This document shows, piece by piece, positions 27,556 through 35,976 of a DNA stretch of 64,000 bases. Every line of letters starts with the position of its first letter. Position 1 is the stretch's first letter. Below the pieces are notes generated by a model that saw only the letters and a program-made list of their open reading frames with translations, was not told the DNA's origin and made no database searches. Origin of the DNA: Paramoeba atlantica (Eukaryota; Discosea). The DNA lies in the NCBI GenBank assembly GCA_977017575.1, contig CDRNVI010000024.1, forward strand, positions 186,001 to 250,000. The letters run 5' to 3'. The position numbers and the translations under genes are program-made.

Positions 27556-29040
27556 TTAAAGTTTAGACAACGATTTCCGTAATCGCGCACGCTCGCGGTC
27601 CAGCCTTTGCAACTCCTGCTGTATAGTTTTCTTCTTCGCGGCGCCGTTCTTTGGGTCGAGATCTACCGTCATCTCCCGCACAGCTCGCCATAGTCCTCCT
27701 CGCAAGTCAACCACTTTCCGTATCGACGTCGCAAGTTTAATAGGCATGGTAATAAAATGATCATACCAAGAAAGAATCAGCGCGTCGGTAATTCCATACA
27801 TACCTTCATGCACGGCGAGCATGGCAAGTTGGGAGCAGAAGGCGGAGTCACTACTGGTCGGGGGACAGGCACGTATAATGTACGAGGGGTCGATGTACTT
27901 TACGGTCGCGATGGTGTACTTCTCCGCGCGTGCCTTCATGTACGCGTTAATCTTTCGCTGCAGCACCTCCCCAATGTCAATCAGCTTTACATTTCCACTA
28001 GCATCCTTTCCTCGCGACGGGGTGTCATGCTGCCAGTGTTGTCCGAACCCTTCAGCGACGACAACCACACAGTGCGGGGACTTGCGGAAGCGCTCCTCCA
28101 GGAGCTTAAAGAACGTTTCTTCGGAGATGGGAGACTCTGGAATCAGACAGATATGCGCCGCAGCACTCGCCAGCACAGCCTGGGCAGCAATAAAACCGCT
28201 GTGACGTCCCATCACTTTTACCAGCCCGACACCGTAGAGGTGACTGCTGGCCTCACTGTACGCACAACGGATCACGTTCACCGCCTGCTCCACAGCCGTC
28301 TCAAACCCAAACGTGCGGTGGCAGAAACTAATATCGTTATCAATCGTTTTCGGAATCCCCACGACAGAGAGATCAAGTCCCCTACGCTTCGCCTCCGCGG
28401 CAATCCGCGAGGCCCCGCGCTGGGTGCCATCCCCTCCAACGGTAAACAAAATATTCACCCCGTAGAACGCCAACGTGTCCACCATCTCCTGTGGACTCTG
28501 CGGTCCGCGGCTGGTACCAAGAAACGACCCGCCCTCACTTTGGATCCGCTGCACCGCGTCATGGGTGAGTTCCATTGCGGTGGATCGCCCCGCCCGGCTA
28601 AGTCCCCAGTACCCAAACCGGAAGCCATAAATCTTACGAATGTTGTAACCCTCGACGGCGCTGTTCACGATGCCTCGGATCACGTCATTTAGCCCAGGAC
28701 ACAGCCCCCCACAGGTGACGACCCCAATCACCGTCTTCTCCGGGTTGAAATGGAGATCCGCTCGAGGCCCGGCCAGGCGCATTTGCCAACGGTGAGCCAC
28801 AGAGACATTGGGCCCCACCAGCGGGTTGGCTAGAATTTTCGAATCCTCCGGGAGAAACAGCCCGTGTCGCATCCAGGACTTCTTGGCGAGTGCGAGGGGG
28901 TTGGGATAGCGAGGGGTGCGGACAGGGAGGCGGGAGACCTCAAAGTCGTTCTGGGAGAGATGTTCGAGACCCATCTCGTGGTCACCGAGGAGTCGGGTGG
29001 GTTGGGTGATGGTGGCAGGGGTGGGCGTGGGAGCGGACAT
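27556..29040 (-). CDS. 6-phosphofructokinase, glycosomal type (C-terminal SKL)
   Basis: The 494-residue enzyme phosphorylates fructose 6-phosphate in glycolysis. Seen: GVVTCGGLCPGLNDVIRGIV, GFRFGYWGLS, GGDGTQRGA (202-210), GIPKTIDND (228-236) and VKVMGRHSGF. PKTIDND is PPi-PFK-like, but GGDG with glycine rather than aspartate at the discriminating position predicts ATP use, as in trypanosomatid PFKs, which it resembles throughout. The last residues RKSLSKL end in a perfect type 1 peroxisomal signal, so import into glycosomes is likely. The leader 29041-29094 is AG-free and pyrimidine-rich on the coding strand. Confidence 0.96.
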   Translation of the reverse strand: MSAPTPTPATITQPTRLLGDHEMGLEHLSQNDFEVSRLPVRTPRYPNPLALAKKSWMRHGLFLPEDSKILANPLVGPNVSVAHRWQMRLAGPRADLHFNPEKTVIGVVTCGGLCPGLNDVIRGIVNSAVEGYNIRKIYGFRFGYWGLSRAGRSTAMELTHDAVQRIQSEGGSFLGTSRGPQSPQEMVDTLAFYGVNILFTVGGDGTQRGASRIAAEAKRRGLDLSVVGIPKTIDNDISFCHRTFGFETAVEQAVNVIRCAYSEASSHLYGVGLVKVMGRHSGFIAAQAVLASAAAHICLIPESPISEETFFKLLEERFRKSPHCVVVVAEGFGQHWQHDTPSRGKDASGNVKLIDIGEVLQRKINAYMKARAEKYTIATVKYIDPSYIIRACPPTSSDSAFCSQLAMLAVHEGMYGITDALILSWYDHFITMPIKLATSIRKVVDLRGGLWRAVREMTVDLDPKNGAAKKKTIQQELQRLDRERARLRKSLSKL

Positions 29041-29256
29041 GGAGGAATGTGTTGGGGAGGGGAGAAAAGGGAAGGGACGTAGGAAGGAAAGGACCTAGTG
29101 TTGTGTTTTGTTGTACGTGTTTTTTTAGAAGAACGCAGAAAGCAAAATGTTGGTTTACTCTATGATGGTTTCCTAAAGTAATGGAATTATAAAAACATAT
29201 GAAGCGGCTATGATTTTCGTTTAATGGTGTCATGAAAAAAACTGACAACTTTTTCT

Positions 29257-32040
29257 CTACGTTGTAGATTGCGGACGTAGAGGGTGGTTTTGAGGAATCT
29301 CACTTGGGGTCGTATTCACCTCTTCAAAGCCTTCTTGACGAAAAGGCCGTGCCCCAAGCACACGAATAATATCATCGCGAGTGAGAAGTTCGTACGTTAA
29401 AAGGTGTTGCGCAATCTCCTCTGTTTGCTTTTCGTGCTCGCGGACGATCTTCATGGTCTTCTGGAACGCTCGGTCTACCAATTCTTTGGCCTCTGCATCC
29501 AGTTTTTGTGCCGTCTCATCGGAGTATCTCTTGGCCGATATCATATCGTCCTGACCGGGAGGGCGAAGACTGGTAGAGGACAGCCCCGGAACCCGTCCGT
29601 ACAGCCCAACCAGGGCATAGGCGAGACGATACACCTTTGTGAGATCATCCTGAGCACCGGTCGAGAGATGGTTAAAAAACACAAGCTCTGCCACACGGCC
29701 TCCCAAGCACACGCAAAGGTCGTCGTACATCTCTTTTTCCGTCTGCAGGCTGTGCTCCGTGGGGAGATACTGCGCGTAGCCCAGCGCCTTCCCACCTCGC
29801 GGAACAATGGAAACCTTCATCAGGGGATCGGCACGCTCCAGAAACCACCCGACTACGGCGTGACCGGCTTCGTGATGGGCCACCACACGACGTTCAAACG
29901 CGGACAAAACCTGGGCGCGCTTCTCAATTCCAGCCAGGACCCGGTCCGCGGCCTTTTCCAGGCAAATCAGATCGATAAAACACATCGAATGACGCGCAGC
30001 CAGAATCGCGGCCTCGTTACAAACGTTGCGAATATCCGCCCCGGTGAATCCAGGACAAATCTGTGCCATACGCTTGGCAAAGTTTTCCACCACAGACATG
30101 TTATTTTTTATGATCGGACGCAATGATATGTTGGCAGAGACGAGATCAGGATGAGGAGAGAGGGGATCCCTTTTCAGCACGGGGACAGTTACTGGGATTG
30201 GCTCCGTTACCTTTTCGGAATTCTCTGACAGTGCATCCTCTAGACGAGTCGGTTCAAACTTGTGCTCGCGTAATTTCGGCTTGTCATCGCCTTTTTTGGC
30301 TGATCCCGAGTTTGCATCCACAAGAGATTTTTCAGCACGCTCCCTTGTGAGTAATTCCTCTTTCTTGCGTTCCTCTTCTCGAAAAATAAAATCTGGATTA
30401 AGAGGATCCTGGTACGACAAACTCGGGACTAGATTCACCTTTTCCAAATAGTATGTAAAAAGCTCTTCGCGCTCCTTAATTAATGGCTTGTCAATGTTTA
30501 CCATGCGATCAAGACGACCGGGACGTACCAGCGCGGGATCTAGAACACTTACGGGCGCATTGGTGGAGGCGATCGTGATGACGTTAGCCTTGGAGTTGAA
30601 CCCGTCCAAACAGGCAAGGAGTTGGTTTAGGGTGTGCTCTCTTTCCTGTCCTCCCCCACGTAAATCCCCGGTTCGCTTCATTCCGATCGCGTCCACTTCG
30701 TCGATGTACACAATACACGGAGCAAAGCGCTGAGCTTGCTCATAAAGTTTTCGTACGCGGAGTGCACCCATGCCAGCGTAGAGCTCCACGAAATCACTGC
30801 CGCAGCAGGCAATGAATTTAGCCTTGGCTTCACCCGCCATCGCTTTGGCCAGCAACGTCTTGCCCACACCAGGAGGACCGAGTAACAGTGCTCCGTTTGG
30901 AATCTTCGCGCCAAGCGCAAGAAACCGAGAAGGGTTACCTAGAAACTCAACGAATTCGGACACTTCTCTTTTGGCCTCATACATCCCCACCACGTCGCGG
31001 AAACTCATTTGACTCGTAGCGGGCTGAAACTGAATCGAATTTTTAATGTCCATCATCTTATTTCCGGACCGGCTTCCGGAACCCCCGGGCGACATTCCCA
31101 TGGGAGGCATCATCGGGCGCATATAGGAGCTCAGCAGCAAGGGGACATACAGCAGCGGGACCACCCACACCAGTACACCCAGTGCAGTTACCCCCCACTC
31201 CGACCAGGAGGTGTACTTATATTTTGCTGTGATGCTCTCCCCGTGAGATTTCTGAGCCAATGGCAGCATGAATGTGTCAAAGTAACTCACATCGGGGATA
31301 GTGGTGTAGTAGAAAGACACGAACGCTCCTGGCTCGTACCACTGAACATAGGTGTTATACACCGTACAGCGATCGAAACGTAGTGGAGTGCTGTCGTGCT
31401 GGTTTCGCAGTACCTCCTCTAAGGATACGGCGTATCCCTTTGGGAGGCTAAAGTAGTAGAAAATTAAGGACAGAACGGCGAAACGAAGTAGCAGATTTCG
31501 CACCACTCGGTAAATATCATCGTTGTCTTCCTCTGCCTCTGGTTCTTGGGATCTGTTGCTGTTTTTGTCCTGATCAGATTTCCCGGAATTTCCTGGAAGT
31601 TTGGGACCAGAAGTTTTCCGTATATGAATATTTCCAGCCGATTTCCCCAAGTGGCTTTGCGAAATAGAACCGAATACTTTCCATTGTGATCCGGAAAGAC
31701 AGTCAGAAGAAATGTGAGATCTTTTTAGTGCTGTGCTAGTAGGTGAATGTTCGACAGCACATAAAGATGACTCCATGGGAGGATTGTCGCAACTTCGTAA
31801 ATTTGTAGAACCAAGAGCAGAGGATTTTCGTACTTCATTGAAAAGCACCCGAAGATCTGATGAAAAAATATTTCCAATAAGTCCTCTTGCATCCGTGTTC
31901 GATAACAACTTGTTTCTCAACAACGATAATCTCAAGTGTAGTCCCGCTACGTAGCTTCTCATATTAAATGTGCCACGCCTGGTAGGAAGAGCTTTGAAAC
32001 AAAGTCGCACTACTGGAGCTCTTGCGCAATCACCAGTCAT
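29257..32040 (-). CDS. Mitochondrial m-AAA protease (FtsH/AFG3-like)
   Basis: The 927-residue product has a long basic/Ser-rich N-terminal region starting MTGDCARAPVVRLCFKALPT. Two membrane helices follow (about 183-200 and 283-304) with an intermembrane-space segment between them. The AAA domain has Walker A GPPGVGKT (388-395), Walker B IVYIDEVDA and arginine fingers near RPGRLDR. The zinc protease site is HEAGH (723-727). This architecture is that of m-AAA proteases, which degrade misfolded inner-membrane proteins and mature some ribosomal proteins. A charged insert of about 100 residues (roughly 541-650) sits in the AAA lid, where relatives have a short loop. The coding-strand leader shows a classical pyrimidine tract and AG 2 nt before the ATG. 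Confidence 0.95.
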   Translation of the reverse strand: MTGDCARAPVVRLCFKALPTRRGTFNMRSYVAGLHLRLSLLRNKLLSNTDARGLIGNIFSSDLRVLFNEVRKSSALGSTNLRSCDNPPMESSLCAVEHSPTSTALKRSHISSDCLSGSQWKVFGSISQSHLGKSAGNIHIRKTSGPKLPGNSGKSDQDKNSNRSQEPEAEEDNDDIYRVVRNLLLRFAVLSLIFYYFSLPKGYAVSLEEVLRNQHDSTPLRFDRCTVYNTYVQWYEPGAFVSFYYTTIPDVSYFDTFMLPLAQKSHGESITAKYKYTSWSEWGVTALGVLVWVVPLLYVPLLLSSYMRPMMPPMGMSPGGSGSRSGNKMMDIKNSIQFQPATSQMSFRDVVGMYEAKREVSEFVEFLGNPSRFLALGAKIPNGALLLGPPGVGKTLLAKAMAGEAKAKFIACCGSDFVELYAGMGALRVRKLYEQAQRFAPCIVYIDEVDAIGMKRTGDLRGGGQEREHTLNQLLACLDGFNSKANVITIASTNAPVSVLDPALVRPGRLDRMVNIDKPLIKEREELFTYYLEKVNLVPSLSYQDPLNPDFIFREEERKKEELLTRERAEKSLVDANSGSAKKGDDKPKLREHKFEPTRLEDALSENSEKVTEPIPVTVPVLKRDPLSPHPDLVSANISLRPIIKNNMSVVENFAKRMAQICPGFTGADIRNVCNEAAILAARHSMCFIDLICLEKAADRVLAGIEKRAQVLSAFERRVVAHHEAGHAVVGWFLERADPLMKVSIVPRGGKALGYAQYLPTEHSLQTEKEMYDDLCVCLGGRVAELVFFNHLSTGAQDDLTKVYRLAYALVGLYGRVPGLSSTSLRPPGQDDMISAKRYSDETAQKLDAEAKELVDRAFQKTMKIVREHEKQTEEIAQHLLTYELLTRDDIIRVLGARPFRQEGFEEVNTTPSEIPQNHPLRPQSTT

Positions 32041-32288
32041 ACTGTTTCAATTAGAAATTAGAAGAAATTGATAAAAATCTCTAACCTATCGATTCCAAAT
32101 GTTCAGACACAACATGTAATTGCTATCATATTTTTTTTACAAATACTGAAAACCTTTAACTTTGTTTTATTCTTTTCCATGCAAACTAACTGTCATAAAC
32201 TTCTCAGTAACTAAACTTCCTCTTTCCTAAATTTCAATCTTGTACGTCTCCTATACAACTTTAGGACTTCACCCGCCACATTCCCCAT

Positions 32289-32792
32289 TTAATGAATCGG
32301 CTTCGATGTGGGCTTCTTCACTACTTCCCGGGGCTTCTCGGCGAACATCTCGATATGACACGGGCTACACATGTAGGGGCCAATGCGTCCATGGGCACGG
32401 TACGTCCGACGTCGCTGCTTCATCGCACGGTGTACTGCAATATGTGAGATCACTAAGTCACCCGAGGTAAGGCCCTTGTGGTTCGCGTTAGCACGAAGAT
32501 TGCGTAAAAGTTCCAGGAGTGCATTGACGGATTTAATCGGCCATCGTCCCTTGGTCGTCTTCCACTCCTTGGCTTGCGCGGTACGACCGGTGTGTTTGCT
32601 GTGTCGGAAGAAAGGCACACAGCGCTTTCGGGACAGCACGTCTTTGAGGTAACGGCTGGCTTTGCGAAGAGAGAGGCCTCGTAGGACGTGGGCGGCGTTT
32701 CGGGTGTTTTTGTAGTGCACACGGAGATCCGACGCCTTCGCCTTCACCGAGAGCTCCTCATCCGCAGGTTTACGTGAGTAGTTCACCACCAT
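32289..32792 (-). CDS. Cytosolic 60S ribosomal protein uL22 (L17)
   Basis: The 167-residue product matches eukaryotic L17/uL22: MVVNYSRKPADEELSVKAKA, LRVHYKNTRNAAHVLRGL, WPIKSVNALLELLRNLRANA and RRRTYRAHGRIGPYMCSPCH. The AHGRI-PYM motif forms the hairpin lining the nascent-chain exit tunnel. Length and motifs are normal; the ATG at 32792 is preceded by T-rich pyrimidine tracts on the coding strand. Confidence 0.97.
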   Translation of the reverse strand: MVVNYSRKPADEELSVKAKASDLRVHYKNTRNAAHVLRGLSLRKASRYLKDVLSRKRCVPFFRHSKHTGRTAQAKEWKTTKGRWPIKSVNALLELLRNLRANANHKGLTSGDLVISHIAVHRAMKQRRRTYRAHGRIGPYMCSPCHIEMFAEKPREVVKKPTSKPIH

Positions 32793-32988
32793 TACGAATA
32801 AAAAAGGTTATACACGTAAAACGAAAAAAAGAATGTTTAAGATGTGAAATGAAAAAATCGTTTAATTAAATCTAGTGTGCTAACCGTACACAAGAAAATA
32901 ACAAGAACACGAAAACCATCGAGATTGAAAAGGATGAAAAAGGCAAGAGAATAAACAAGATGATTTTTTTCGTAGGAAATTACTGTAT

Positions 32989-33672
32989 TTATACACAGTG
33001 TAACAATTGCTCCTCTATAACGGGAATCTCATTATCGTCATCCCTACATGATTCGGTAAAGTATTCGGCATGTCCCGTAAGGTTCACACTATTGGCGACA
33101 TCACGTAATATTTCAAACAATAGGTTTGACGACCCACTGCAGGATTTCGCATCCGAAACTGAAGTCCGTTGTGACAGCTGAGGTTCATCAGCACGCGAAC
33201 AATTGTGTAGCCATAAACGAATGATATTATCATGTAACACTCTCTCTAGACTAACTCCTAGAATATATTTTGTAAACCTATGCACATATGCAAGGTAGCG
33301 GCATAGTTTGCAGAATGTTAGGGTAACGTCTTGCACGTTACCCCTCACATGAATCTTCCACAACCCGCTTTCCCCAGTTTCACCGTTGTTTTTTAGATTT
33401 AGGCTCTGCAAGAAAGCCAGAGAAGAGTTTGGTTGTAGGATCAGAGAGGGTATTGTGCATGGTAAGGGAGGAAAGCTCACGTTACAGGTCTCGTGTATTA
33501 ATAAGGATGAGTAATCTTTGTCACACCTTTTTGTGGAAACGGTATAATAAAATTTCCACACATTTGGAGATGTACGATAGCCAGATAGAATTGCTTTTTG
33601 TTCGGTAAGTCGATCGTCCGTTTGATGTGGGTTCGGATGGAAAGAAGACGCTAACGGATTTAATTTGCCCAT
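32989..33672 (-). CDS. Hypothetical protein, 227 aa
   Basis: The ATG at 33672 gives MGKLNPLASSFHPNPHQTDD; the frame extends to 33747 only through a TTG. Features are a region rich in hydrophobic strands (FYYTVSTKRCDKDYSSLLIH, VSFPPLPCTIPSLILQP), then WKIHVRGNVQDVTLTFCKLC and an acidic end (DDDNEIPVIEEQLLHCV). No membrane helix, signal or known domain is seen. It is probably real because of its length and codon texture. Confidence 0.55.
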   Translation of the reverse strand: MGKLNPLASSFHPNPHQTDDRLTEQKAILSGYRTSPNVWKFYYTVSTKRCDKDYSSLLIHETCNVSFPPLPCTIPSLILQPNSSLAFLQSLNLKNNGETGESGLWKIHVRGNVQDVTLTFCKLCRYLAYVHRFTKYILGVSLERVLHDNIIRLWLHNCSRADEPQLSQRTSVSDAKSCSGSSNLLFEILRDVANSVNLTGHAEYFTESCRDDDNEIPVIEEQLLHCV

Positions 33673-34040
33673 TTTTGAAAGTCCAAAATTATGTTTACAG
33701 TAAAAGTTCAAACCGTTTAGAGTAGGTGAAAAAAATGGCACGAACAAACATTTCCAAAGAATTCAACGCTTGCCACGTGGATGTACAGGTCGCTTACGAA
33801 TGGTATCGTAATTGTATTTCCTAACGAAATTTATATGAAAGTTTGTTAAAACTAGTTAAACTACATGCTCCGGATATGATACCTACCAGTAGTATACCAC
33901 GTGGTACAGCAAACAAAAAAGGTAAACCATTTTCATCCGTCTTTCAGATGGCATAAGATTGATATATCAATGTAAAGTACTTTGAAGCATATTACGAATG
34001 CGAGCCACACGACAGCAAAAAAAACGTCAAGGCGTTCGTA
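33673..34040. other. Spacer
   Basis: AT-rich, no supported ORF, repeat or RNA gene. A short CCACGTGG-type palindrome near 33898 is the only structure noted. Confidence 0.5.
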
Positions 34041-34790
34041 CTACTTTCGCTTTGTAACATTTGTCCCACCCGTCGTAAGAAATAAATTTTCGGGTAGAAG
34101 TGAGGTTTCGATATCACCATAGAGACACTGGTTATGATCCAAATGTAGAGATTCTAGACGTGATGGAAGTGAGTCCAATTTGATAAGACCAGAAAAACAA
34201 TTGAAAGACAAATCCAGAGATTGCAGTCTTGAACAGGAAGAAAGCAACTCAAAATTTGGCGCCCCTCTCAAGTGGTTTCGACTCAAATCGAGGTGAGTTA
34301 ACGTTTGCGGTAAAAACGAAAAATCAATTTCACCGCTAAATAAATTCCTCAAAAGGTACACTCGTTGCATTGCTGGAGGAAGACAATCCAAATGTACAGA
34401 TCCGGAGAAATTATTTGAATCTAAATTCAGAAGCACGAGAGAGGTGGGTGAAGTGTCAATATCCATCTCACCACTGAGTTGGTTGTAATCTAGCATAAAA
34501 CGTGGTAAAATCTGTGGCAAATAACGGAAATGCAATCGTCCGGAGAGTTTATATGACGACCAAGAGATTCCCAACAAAGTCTCTTTGCGACATATTACGC
34601 CCTTCCACTTACAACCTGGGATGCCAATTTCCCAGGTGGGATGTGGATTAACGATATCTTGGGTGAGTCGCGCAAAATCGTATTCTAGTGGGAGATTAGC
34701 GCCACGAACTTTTGATGGGCCGGCAGATGGATCTGCGCCTTGCAGAGCCAAAGCTATGAACACATACGTTAAACCAATGGCAAATGGCAT
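34041..34790 (-). CDS. Secreted leucine-rich-repeat protein, 249 aa
   Basis: The ATG at 34790 gives MPFAIGLTYVFIALALQGAD, a good signal peptide. It is followed by the family signature KVRGANLPLEYDFARL and a cap HPTWEIGIPGCKWKGVIC. About seven LRRs follow (LPQTLTHLDLSRNHLRGAPN). There is no membrane anchor or GPI signal at the end (NVTKRK). Of the five LRR genes here, this is the only one with a convincing signal peptide, so it is probably secreted or lumenal. The upstream frame to 34838 begins with GTG and was rejected. Confidence 0.87.
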   Translation of the reverse strand: MPFAIGLTYVFIALALQGADPSAGPSKVRGANLPLEYDFARLTQDIVNPHPTWEIGIPGCKWKGVICRKETLLGISWSSYKLSGRLHFRYLPQILPRFMLDYNQLSGEMDIDTSPTSLVLLNLDSNNFSGSVHLDCLPPAMQRVYLLRNLFSGEIDFSFLPQTLTHLDLSRNHLRGAPNFELLSSCSRLQSLDLSFNCFSGLIKLDSLPSRLESLHLDHNQCLYGDIETSLLPENLFLTTGGTNVTKRK

Positions 34791-35136
34791 GAAATAATAG
34801 GTATCTAACGGACACAACAGTATCTCAAAAGCGTACACAGTCCATGTTTGCTTTCAAACTCCCATTTCTTAATATTTCATATTTTCATACGCCCTCCTGC
34901 ATGAATTGTACGGATATGTTTACATTATAGCGTCTACATGGATTTTAATCTGTGTAAAGCAAGGACAAATGTACTTTGGAAATTCAAAAGATGAAGATCA
35001 CTTCACACTTCACCTCAGACGAAGACAATGTTCTGTATTGCTCGCCGGACCTCACCGGCGACACTGTAGTAAAATACTGTAAGAATTTTACCTGCTGTAG
35101 GCAATGGTTTAAAATTATGTTTTTTGAAATGAATCT
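34791..35136. other. Spacer with two adjacent hairpins
   Basis: TCGCCGG / CCGGCGA (35042-35061, 7-bp stem, 6-nt loop) is followed by GTAAAAT / ATTTTAC (35069-35091). They lie upstream of the LRR gene and downstream of the Dcp1-like gene, so they could be in a 3' UTR or a small RNA. No known RNA family is recognised. Confidence 0.4.
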
Positions 35137-35589
35137 CTAAAAGTCTTGTAGACAGGCTTTAAAACTAGCAAACTCGTTTTGTCGCAAGAACCATAGACTA
35201 TAGATAGCATCCAATCCTTTCATTAATATCCTTCCCTCCGATGTTGTTGACCAAGGTAGAAGGGGAGATTGTGAGCTCTCCTTCAATTCGAGCTTGAAAA
35301 TAGAAATTTTATGCAAATTTGTTCGGTTTAATAAGATCAGTGACAAGGCAGATGAGTCTGTAGTCGTTAAAAACATACATCCCTGTATTCCAGTGTTTTC
35401 CCAACGTTTGAATTCAGCAAAATATTTGTATAACGTGACATGAGTAGAGGTTTGTAAAACACGATTTACGTCCCCCATAACCGTTCTAATGTACTTTAAA
35501 TTTAGTTCGGAAGCCGCAGAAGTGATGCCGAAAGGATCACTTGAGTTCGTCTTCATGTATTGTAAACCTTCTTCGTTATAGTCTTGCAT
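35137..35589 (-). CDS. Dcp1-like decapping cofactor (EVH1 domain)
   Basis: The 150-residue product aligns by eye with almost the whole Dcp1 EVH1 fold. The helix ELNLKYIRTVMGDVNRVLQ matches Dcp1 NLxVLxxIDPxVxxIL. STHVTLYKYF matches HVxLYxFD. FKRWENTGIQGCMFLT matches W-x-K-x-x-x-EGxLFV. SLILLNRTNLHKI matches xxILNRxxxENL. YSLWFLRQNEFASFKACL matches the final GIWF helix. Dcp1 activates Dcp2, the Nudix mRNA-decapping enzyme. Trypanosomatids are reported to lack this pair and to decap with the ApaH-like phosphatase ALPH1. The assignment is motif-based. Confidence 0.65.
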   Translation of the reverse strand: MQDYNEEGLQYMKTNSSDPFGITSAASELNLKYIRTVMGDVNRVLQTSTHVTLYKYFAEFKRWENTGIQGCMFLTTTDSSALSLILLNRTNLHKISIFKLELKESSQSPLLPWSTTSEGRILMKGLDAIYSLWFLRQNEFASFKACLQDF

Positions 35590-35976
35590 TTTTTTATATT
35601 AGGCGGTTCCCATCGACTGCAGAAATTTTACCAAGTCAATACTTGACTTGGCGCATAAAAAATATGGAATATTTTTTTTGGAATAAACGTTTATATTTGT
35701 ATGTGTTACGCACAAAGGTTATCTTTGAAAGAGACATGTACGTACCAGTCATAATTCGTGATTAAATTAGTATTAAACAAACGTAAAAATTCGTACCGTA
35801 AATCAACCACGATTCGAAAGAAAAAAGTACGATTGAAAACGTCATATTGAACACACAATCATGTGCTTGAAAACGCGGAGCAAAATGTTTCTTTGACTAG
35901 ATGAACCCGGAGTATCATGCGACTGTCATCTAATCGTGAGCATCAAACCGAAACCGATTTCATAGAAGGTTCCATA
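35590..35976. other. Spacer
   Basis: AT-rich sequence without a supported ORF, repeat or RNA gene. Confidence 0.5.
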
